Shown: piece after piece, positions 58,112 through 64,000 of the stretch | Layout of the letters: each line of letters begins with the position of its first letter | Position numbering within the stretch: position 1 is the stretch's first letter | Assembly: GCA_012515235.1 (NCBI GenBank) | Contig: JAAYYU010000188.1 | Span: 1-64,000 of the forward strand | Length of the DNA: 64,000 bases | Direction: 5' to 3' | Source: Candidatus Anammoximicrobium sp. | GTDB lineage: Bacteria; Planctomycetota; Planctomycetia; Pirellulales; Pirellulaceae | Notes under the pieces: model-generated | Told to the model about the DNA's origin: nothing | Databases searched by the model: none | The model's input: the letters and a program-made list of their open reading frames with translations, nothing else | Made by a program: the position numbers and the translations under genes

Positions 58112-60829
58112 TCACGCCAGCCGGCTCAGGCGGCGCAACAGCCATTCCAGGCTCAGGGCGCCGCAAATCAGGGCCATCAGCCATCCCATCAGCCGCCGTT
58201 CGAAATCGGGGTCGGGCAGGCCGGGGAGATAGGTTACCTGGTCCTGCGGCTGCAAGACGTTCACCAGCGGCGGCTGGCTGCCGCTGCGGCCCATCGCCGG
58301 GTCGATACCCACATAATACGCACCGCCCGTTGTTTGGGCCATGTCCAGCAGCAGCGGGTCGTTCCGTTCCGGCTGTTTGATTTCGAGTTCCTCCGCCAGC
58401 ACGCGGGTTTCACGGACCAGCAACTCGTCCAATTCCCCGTGGGGCGGCCGCAGTTCGACGCGATAGTCGCCTTCCAGCACGGCCGTGAACTGGCCGGCGA
58501 AGGTTCCTTCGCGAACGCCGCCCTGGACGGCCCTCAGCGTCAGTTTCACCCGGCTGCCATCCGGCTGGATCAACGTCGCCACTTGCTCTGCCGAGGCGAG
58601 TGGCTGGCCCTGGGCGTCGGTCAGCATGGCTTGGACGGCGACGGTGTCGCCCAGCAGGCAGCGGTCCTTGTCGACCAGCAGCACGCCGTGCCGCGAATCC
58701 TGCAGCAGCCGGCCCTGGGCGACCCAGCGGATGAGCTTGGTGTAGTAGCGTTCGAAGTAGGCTTCGTCCACCGTGCGCAGCCGCCACATTTCGCCGCTGG
58801 CCTGGAAGAACACGCGGCCGGCTCCGTAGAAATGCGACGCCAGATAGATCGGCAACTGGCCGTCGATGGCCGTGTTGGGGTCGGAGAAACGGGCGTAAAC
58901 GCGGGCCGCCGGCTTGGGATCCTTGACCGCGTAATACCCGAACACGCCCTCGAAGGACGCCCACGCCGCTTCGCTGGTCACGGCCGAGTCCTCCAGCCAG
59001 AGGAACTCGGACTCCAGCCCCTCGCGGGCGAACTGCAGCGGCCACGGCTCCTCGCCGCCGAACCGGCCTACACCCAGCGTGGCCAGCCCGCTGCTGTAGA
59101 AGACGACCGGATACAACGCGCGGATCGTGTCCAGCCGCGAATCGCCCTGGCGGACGTTCGCCCATTGCGGCGTGTGGACCGGCCCGGCGACGACGATCAG
59201 GCCGCCCGCCTTGTCCGCCACCCATTGCTCCAGACTCTTGATCTGCAGCAGATCCAACCGCGTCCAATCGGGATCGAAGGCCACGATACAGTCGTACTCA
59301 AACAACTCTGCGGTGGTTTCGGGGAATTGGAGCAGCAGTTCGTCCGCTTCCTGCGAGATGCCCTGGACGCCCGTCTGCAGCCAGACGTCCGAGGCGATGT
59401 CCTTGTCGCGGTACAGCATGTTCCGCAAGAACTGGTACTCGCGGGACGGGCCGCCCGCGATCAGCAGCACGCGCGTCTTGCGGTCCACGACCTCGACGTT
59501 GGCTGTCTTGAAATCGTCCCGAGGGTTGCTGTCGGGCGCCGTGTTCCGGATGGCCAGTTGAAAGGTGCGGCGGCCGGCTTCGTCCGGCGTGACCTCGAAC
59601 TTGACGGCCACGATTTCGCCTGCGCCGCCCAGTTCGACGCGGTCCTCCTGCTCGACTGTCTCCGACCTCTCGCGATCCGGCGCGCCGGTGGGCGCGGAAG
59701 TGAGACGCACCTCGACCGAACGGCCTGCCATGCCGGTGGCCTGGACGTAGCCGGTCAGCGTGAACCGGTCGCCGGGGTAGACCCGCTCCGGAGCCTCCAA
59801 GTCCACGACGCGGATGTTCGTCGGCTGGCGGTCGCTGCCCAGCCCCACCGGGTAGATGGCGATTTCGGCTTGCCGAGCCAGCGCCGCCGCAGCCGTATGC
59901 TCGACGCCTTCATTTCGCCGTCCGTCGGTGAACACCACCAATCCCGCGATCGGGCCGCCGCGTTCCTTGTTGACCAGATACCGGACGGCGTCGCCCAACC
60001 GCGTTTGCAGTCCGCGGGCGGCCAGTTCGTGTTCCCAGTCGACGTCCTGCGGCTGACGCGATTGGTCCGCGGCCGGCCGCGCGTCGGTGGCTCGGTCCGT
60101 CGGCGAACCGGGGGCCAGCGGCGCTTTCCAGCCGATCATGACCAGGAACCTGACGTCCGGATTGCGGAGGCTGCCCACCGCCAACACGACCAATCCGAGA
60201 ATCAGCAGGAAAACTCCCGCCGGCAAGGTCCAGGAGCCTCGCTCCGGGTCGGCGGACCGGCGGACCACGAACAGGAAGACGAGCACGAAGAACAGGCCCG
60301 AAAACAGCGCCAATCCGGCCACCGCCGCCGCTTGGCGCGCCTCGCGCAGCGAGCGCCGGAAGGCCTCTTCGGCCGAAACCTCAGCAGCGTCCGCCTGCTC
60401 CGCAACGCGCTGGGCAAACGAAGCTACTTCAACCGGCCGGGACGCCTGGTCGAAACGATACACCGCCACGTCGTGCTGTCGGCGAAGCTGTTCCAGCAAC
60501 GGACCTGCGGCCAATTCGCCCACCACTTGCTGGATGCGGGTCTTGCCCGCCGGCCCGCTGGACGGCGCACTGTCCTGCAGGCCCATGCTTTGACTGGTAT
60601 CGACCAGCAGCACGACGCGGCTGTTCTTGACCAACTGCCGCTCGGTGCGCTTCTCCAGTCCCAGGAAGTAAAACAGGACGCCTGCCAAAGCCGCCAGCCG
60701 CAGGGCAATCAGAGCCCAGGCCAGACCCCGCGACAGTTCGGCGCTGTCCTTGCGGTACATCCCGATCACGCATGCCAGCACCGCCGCGCAGAAAGCCACC
60801 AGCACCAGCCAATGCCACCACTGTGACAT
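58112..60829 (-). CDS. Membrane vWA-type protein with glutamine-amidotransferase-like region
   Basis: The ~905-residue protein starts at ATG 60829 (MSQWWHWLVLVAFCAAVLACVIGMY). Two N-terminal helices precede a vWA domain with NSRVVLLVDTSQSMGLQD (MIDAS D-x-S-x-S) and IAGLVVFTDGRRNEG; between them lies an extra membrane pair (VAGLALFSGLFFVLVFLFVV, FLLILGLVVLAVG). Later FDPDWTRLDLLQIKSLEQWVADKAGGLIVVAGP and the beta-rich C-terminal half fit the GATase1-like fold of these proteins. A last helix (LMGWLMALICGALSLEWLLRRL) ends it. Second membrane vWA gene of the operon. Confidence 0.78.
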   Translation of the reverse strand: MSQWWHWLVLVAFCAAVLACVIGMYRKDSAELSRGLAWALIALRLAALAGVLFYFLGLEKRTERQLVKNSRVVLLVDTSQSMGLQDSAPSSGPAGKTRIQQVVGELAAGPLLEQLRRQHDVAVYRFDQASRPVEVASFAQRVAEQADAAEVSAEEAFRRSLREARQAAAVAGLALFSGLFFVLVFLFVVRRSADPERGSWTLPAGVFLLILGLVVLAVGSLRNPDVRFLVMIGWKAPLAPGSPTDRATDARPAADQSRQPQDVDWEHELAARGLQTRLGDAVRYLVNKERGGPIAGLVVFTDGRRNEGVEHTAAAALARQAEIAIYPVGLGSDRQPTNIRVVDLEAPERVYPGDRFTLTGYVQATGMAGRSVEVRLTSAPTGAPDRERSETVEQEDRVELGGAGEIVAVKFEVTPDEAGRRTFQLAIRNTAPDSNPRDDFKTANVEVVDRKTRVLLIAGGPSREYQFLRNMLYRDKDIASDVWLQTGVQGISQEADELLLQFPETTAELFEYDCIVAFDPDWTRLDLLQIKSLEQWVADKAGGLIVVAGPVHTPQWANVRQGDSRLDTIRALYPVVFYSSGLATLGVGRFGGEEPWPLQFAREGLESEFLWLEDSAVTSEAAWASFEGVFGYYAVKDPKPAARVYARFSDPNTAIDGQLPIYLASHFYGAGRVFFQASGEMWRLRTVDEAYFERYYTKLIRWVAQGRLLQDSRHGVLLVDKDRCLLGDTVAVQAMLTDAQGQPLASAEQVATLIQPDGSRVKLTLRAVQGGVREGTFAGQFTAVLEGDYRVELRPPHGELDELLVRETRVLAEELEIKQPERNDPLLLDMAQTTGGAYYVGIDPAMGRSGSQPPLVNVLQPQDQVTYLPGLPDPDFERRLMGWLMALICGALSLEWLLRRLSRLA

Positions 60830-61036
60830 GGCTTGCAAGCGAGCGAACTGGTGAAACGTGCTGGCCGTTTCAGCGGCCAGCAGCCAACACGGCGTCGTCA
60901 ATGCGTTGATCCTTAACCAGGTAGGGCGGGCCAGGTCTTCGCGGCCCACCGGTTCACGTCAAACCCTTGTCGGTGGGCCGCGAGGACTTGGCCCACCCGA
61001 CGAATGCCGTTTCCTGCGGCGGACTTCCCTCGCTCA

Positions 61037-63376
61037 TCATCCTGCCTTTCCCACCGCCGCCCGCGGCGGATGGTAGCTGGCCGAGTAGGCCATGACCTGT
61101 TCCAACAACAACAAGCCGATCAAGGCTGCCATCAAAAGCAGGCTGCGGTTGTTGCCTTCCGTTCTGGTCCCATCGTACTCGTATTCCTCCGCATGCTTGT
61201 AATCAGCCTGGACCGGATCCAGCTTGTCCAGCAACGGTTTGCCGGCCAGCAGCGCCAAGTCGCCTTCGCTCGGTTCGACGTTCAAGGCGTGCCGCCGCAC
61301 GTCCGCTTCTCCGGCCAGCGTCACGGGCCAGACTTCGTAGACACCGCTGCGGTCCGTCTCGCCGGGACCGTTGGCTCCGCCGTTGCCGATGCGGGCCGTC
61401 AGGACCGTCGAATTCGGCCCGGTTTTGGCTGCGATCCGCTCGATCGCGTTCCGGGTTTCCGACGTGTCGCCCGGCGTCACGAACGTGACCTCCTGGCGGT
61501 ATTGGTCGGCCTGGATGGCGACCGACACGGGGCTGCCCACCAGATCCTGCCGGACGGCCCGTTGTGCAAACGCCAAGTACGACTGGAGCTTGAGCACGAC
61601 GACGACAAAACTGGGATCGTTGCCCCAGTTGTTCCACACGGGCGCGGCCGTGCTCAGAAACGCCATCACGCGGCCTTCGCCAAACTTCCGTTCCACGGCC
61701 AGCGGCAGGCGGTTGCGGAGCGCGGCGGCGATCTGGACGGACAAATCCGGGGCCGGCTTCCAATCGTCCGGCGGGCGCAGGAAGCGTTCGACGGTGATCT
61801 GGCGAAGAAACGTATTCCGCTCGCCCAGAAACACGCTGAACACCGGGTGCTCCGCGGGCTCGATGTCCGGCACTTTCTGCTCGTCATCCATCAGCAAGTC
61901 GGCCTCGCGGGCCAGCGGCAGCGGCATCAGCCCCCGCCCTTCTTTGTACAGTTGATTGGCATAGAAATTGAGGTTCACTTCCGGACCCACGAAGATCGCC
62001 AAGCCGCCGCCGCTGCGGACGTACGCTTCCAGGTTTTCGATCGCCCGATCGTCCAGGCGTGGCACGTCCAGCAGGTAGATCGCCCGGTACTTCTGCAGCA
62101 TTTCCGGCAGCGTGTCGCGCAGGAAGGCAGGCGGATTGATCTCCGGCCGCACGCCGGTGTTGGCCCGACCTCCCGGCTCGAAAACCGACTGCAGGAAATA
62201 GGCGTGCCGCTGCTGTGGCGACCCGTCCACCAGCAACACCGGTTCGCCCTCCGGGAAGTCCATCACGCACCAGCGGCGGTTGTCCACGGCGACGGGGTCG
62301 TCTTGCAAGGCGGCTTCCACGACGTGCCGGCCCGGCTTGGGAAACAGCACCTGCACGCTGCGCGTCACGGTCTGGCCCGGCTCGATCTCGTTGATCAAGA
62401 CCGTCGGCAACTCGTCCACTTTGGGTCGCAACTGTTCCGGGGAAGCCGTCTGCTCCAGTTCCGGATCGTAGAAGTTCGTGCGGACTTTCAACTGGACGTT
62501 CCGCGCCGTGTCCGGGCCGAAGTTTTTGACCATCGCGTTGACCATCAGCGGCACGCCCGCCGCCCGCGTTTCGTTCGCTGGACTCAGCGCGACCACCGCC
62601 AGGTTCTGGCGTGCTTCGCGCGCGCAGCCCACCAGGTGGATTTCGGCCGGCGACTGCCGGACTTCCCGCAACAACTCCCGCGCCTCGGCGGGACTGTCCC
62701 ACTGGCCCGTGCGAAAGTCGGACACGACGTAGACTCGCCGGTTCTCGTTGCGGGCCAGCGAAATCAATTCCTTCAACAGCCGCAGCGCCGGCGCGGGCCC
62801 CGAAGCCGCTTCCGTCACGGTCCAGGCGGTTCGAGTCGCCTCCAGCGCCACGTCGAATCCGGTGTCGACAATCCGGGCGTTGAAGTCCAGGACCTGGTCA
62901 AAATCGACGCCGGCTTCCAAGTCCGGAGCGGCTCGCGCGGCCTGCGAGAAGCGGATCAGCGTGAATTCCTGCGCGCCGCTCTGCGCCGCGGCCGTGATTC
63001 GCGCCCCGATCCGCTGGACGGCCGCCGACCCGATCTCGAAGGCGCTGGCCCCGCCCAACCGGTCGGACATCGAATAACTGTCGTCCAGCAAGACGTAGTG
63101 ATGCGTCGGCTTGCCGCCCAACAAGTCCAGCCATTGGCCTCGCGAAATCCACTGGGCCAGCATGGCGACCGCCAACGCCACCGCGGCCATCCGCATCAAC
63201 AGTAGGATCAGCTGCTTGAGCCAAATCCATTTGCGGTGCTTCTTGTAGCTCTGCAGCAAGAAATCCATCGCCGCCCATTTCACCCGACGATGCCGCATCA
63301 TGTTGATCAGATGGATCAACAGCGGCACGAGCACCAGGAGGAAGCCCCAAGTCAGGGGCTGATGGACGAATTGCAT
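61037..63376 (-). CDS. BatA-like vWA membrane protein
   Basis: The 779-residue protein has the typical BatA N-terminus FVHQPLTWGFLLVLVPLLIHLINMMRHRRVKWAAMDFLLQS, then a second helix and a vWA domain with THHYVLLDDSYSMSD (MIDAS) near 90-105 and VYVVSDFRTGQW near 205. CARF-like beta sandwich segments (LMVNAMVKNFGPDTARNVQLKV), a GATase1-like region (LVDGSPQQRHAYFLQSV; YLLDVPRL) and a C-terminal helix (SLLLMAALIGLLLLEQVMAY) follow. It is co-directional with DUF58 upstream and the vWA gene downstream, as in the MoxR/Bat cluster. Confidence 0.82.
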   Translation of the reverse strand: MQFVHQPLTWGFLLVLVPLLIHLINMMRHRRVKWAAMDFLLQSYKKHRKWIWLKQLILLLMRMAAVALAVAMLAQWISRGQWLDLLGGKPTHHYVLLDDSYSMSDRLGGASAFEIGSAAVQRIGARITAAAQSGAQEFTLIRFSQAARAAPDLEAGVDFDQVLDFNARIVDTGFDVALEATRTAWTVTEAASGPAPALRLLKELISLARNENRRVYVVSDFRTGQWDSPAEARELLREVRQSPAEIHLVGCAREARQNLAVVALSPANETRAAGVPLMVNAMVKNFGPDTARNVQLKVRTNFYDPELEQTASPEQLRPKVDELPTVLINEIEPGQTVTRSVQVLFPKPGRHVVEAALQDDPVAVDNRRWCVMDFPEGEPVLLVDGSPQQRHAYFLQSVFEPGGRANTGVRPEINPPAFLRDTLPEMLQKYRAIYLLDVPRLDDRAIENLEAYVRSGGGLAIFVGPEVNLNFYANQLYKEGRGLMPLPLAREADLLMDDEQKVPDIEPAEHPVFSVFLGERNTFLRQITVERFLRPPDDWKPAPDLSVQIAAALRNRLPLAVERKFGEGRVMAFLSTAAPVWNNWGNDPSFVVVVLKLQSYLAFAQRAVRQDLVGSPVSVAIQADQYRQEVTFVTPGDTSETRNAIERIAAKTGPNSTVLTARIGNGGANGPGETDRSGVYEVWPVTLAGEADVRRHALNVEPSEGDLALLAGKPLLDKLDPVQADYKHAEEYEYDGTRTEGNNRSLLLMAALIGLLLLEQVMAYSASYHPPRAAVGKAG

Positions 63377-63484
63377 GGGGGTTCGTAGTCAGTTACCGTA
63401 GGCCGCTCGCTCCGCGAGCGGGAAGCCGGATGTTGATGGACGAATCGCATGGCGGTCAGTCGTGAAACGTCAGTTGCCGTTCGC

Positions 63485-64000
63485 TCAGTTCTTGTGGTGC
63501 ATCCCCAGCCGGTTGCTCAGAAACGTGGCCAGGGCCGCGTCCAGCGGCTGGCTGGTGCGTATCAGGGCGTAATCGACGGTGTGCCCGGCACAGCCGCGGC
63601 GGATCCGGGCCAGGAACTCGTTCAGCGCTTCCAGATAGCCCTCCCGCAACGCCCGCGGGTTGCAGTTCAGGTAGTCCGCCGATTCCAGCCCCTCGAAGCG
63701 CGTCGGGCCGGCAAACGGGAAGTCCAGTTCATCGTCGTCCAACAAATGAAGCACCAACACGTCGTGCCCCCGCTGCCGCAGCATCTTGAGGCCCCTCAGC
63801 GTACCTTCCACGTCGGCCAACAGGTCCGACACCAGCACCATCATGCCCCGCCGCGGCAGGCTTTCGGCCGCCGCCCGCAAGATCGAGTACAAGTCCGTCT
63901 TGTCACGGGGCTCCGAGACGTTCAAGGATTCGACGATCGACAGGATGTGATTCTGCTTGCTGCGGCTGGGCACTCGCGTGCGGACCTGGTCGTCAAAAGC
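63485..64000 (-). CDS. DUF58 protein, C-terminal part (runs off the right edge)
   Basis: The frame is open to the window edge (AFDDQVRTRV before PSRSKQNH). The visible ~171 residues include HILSIVESLNVSEPRDKTDLYSILRAAAESLPRRGMMVLVSDLLAD and HDVLVLHLLDDDELDFPFAGPTRFEGLESADYL, the vWA-like C-terminal half of DUF58 proteins. DUF58 usually follows a MoxR ATPase, which would be beyond the right edge. The N-terminal half is outside the window. Confidence 0.85.
   Translation of the reverse strand, partial: AFDDQVRTRVPSRSKQNHILSIVESLNVSEPRDKTDLYSILRAAAESLPRRGMMVLVSDLLADVEGTLRGLKMLRQRGHDVLVLHLLDDDELDFPFAGPTRFEGLESADYLNCNPRALREGYLEALNEFLARIRRGCAGHTVDYALIRTSQPLDAALATFLSNRLGMHHKN

Noticed and set aside
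58001..60826. A 941-codon plus-strand open frame opposite the vWA gene
   Set aside because: Shadow of the minus-strand membrane vWA gene; its start lies in the heptamer repeat and it has no recognisable motif.

Overview
This 64 kb window is GC-rich, densely coding chromosomal DNA, most likely from a planctomycete (Planctomycetota, Pirellulales-like; no rRNA marker is present, so this is inference). Supporting signs are the Bat-like run of large membrane vWA/DUF58/DUF4175-type genes, HtrA and NPCBM secreted proteins, an ECF sigma/zinc-finger anti-sigma pair, STAS and Ser/Thr kinase genes, a formylglycine-enzyme-like (C-type lectin) fold on an NTPase, and many dispersed inverted repeats. Layout: (1) 0.3-3.8 kb, minus strand: a DUF4062-NACHT-FGE protein followed by an Avd-family four-helix gene, which together look like the target and accessory arm of a diversity-generating retroelement (DGR); reverse transcriptase and template repeat are not in the window and would lie beyond the left edge. 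(2) 4-8.3 kb: truA, a GT4 glycosyltransferase, and an overlapping type II restriction endonuclease/C5-methyltransferase pair. (3) 8.5-30.3 kb, mainly housekeeping: kinase-accA, cvpA, a YdjM-like membrane protein, dtd, three STAS proteins, a BON protein, two glycosyltransferases, serC-serA, a TPR lipoprotein, ECF sigma/anti-sigma, an FHA protein, and the glycine cleavage set gcvT-gcvH-gcvPA-gcvPB with a lipoate-protein ligase. (4) 30.5-37.1 kb: secreted beta-propeller proteins, an oversized MFS transporter carrying repeat insertions, and a membrane protein. (5) 37.4-42.2 kb, accessory island: a compact three-gene cassette (MBL-fold hydrolase, P-loop/coiled-coil protein, unknown protein), decayed AAA-ATPase and DUF4276 genes, and an Rpn-type nuclease. 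(6) 42.4-52.4 kb: a large beta-helix/LamG exoprotein, a DUF4058 pseudogene split by a MITE-like element, and three HtrA-like genes of which only one keeps a complete triad, preceded by an NPCBM gene. (7) 52.5-64 kb: the Bat-like operon, running off the right edge. Superimposed on everything are small repeats: four copies of a ~100 bp near-perfect stem-loop in two subfamilies (one inside the MFS coding region), at least thirteen sites of a GGGCAGGGCAGGGG-type micro-repeat that falls both in spacers and in frame inside conserved genes, and a ~182 bp MITE with 23 bp terminal inverted repeats.
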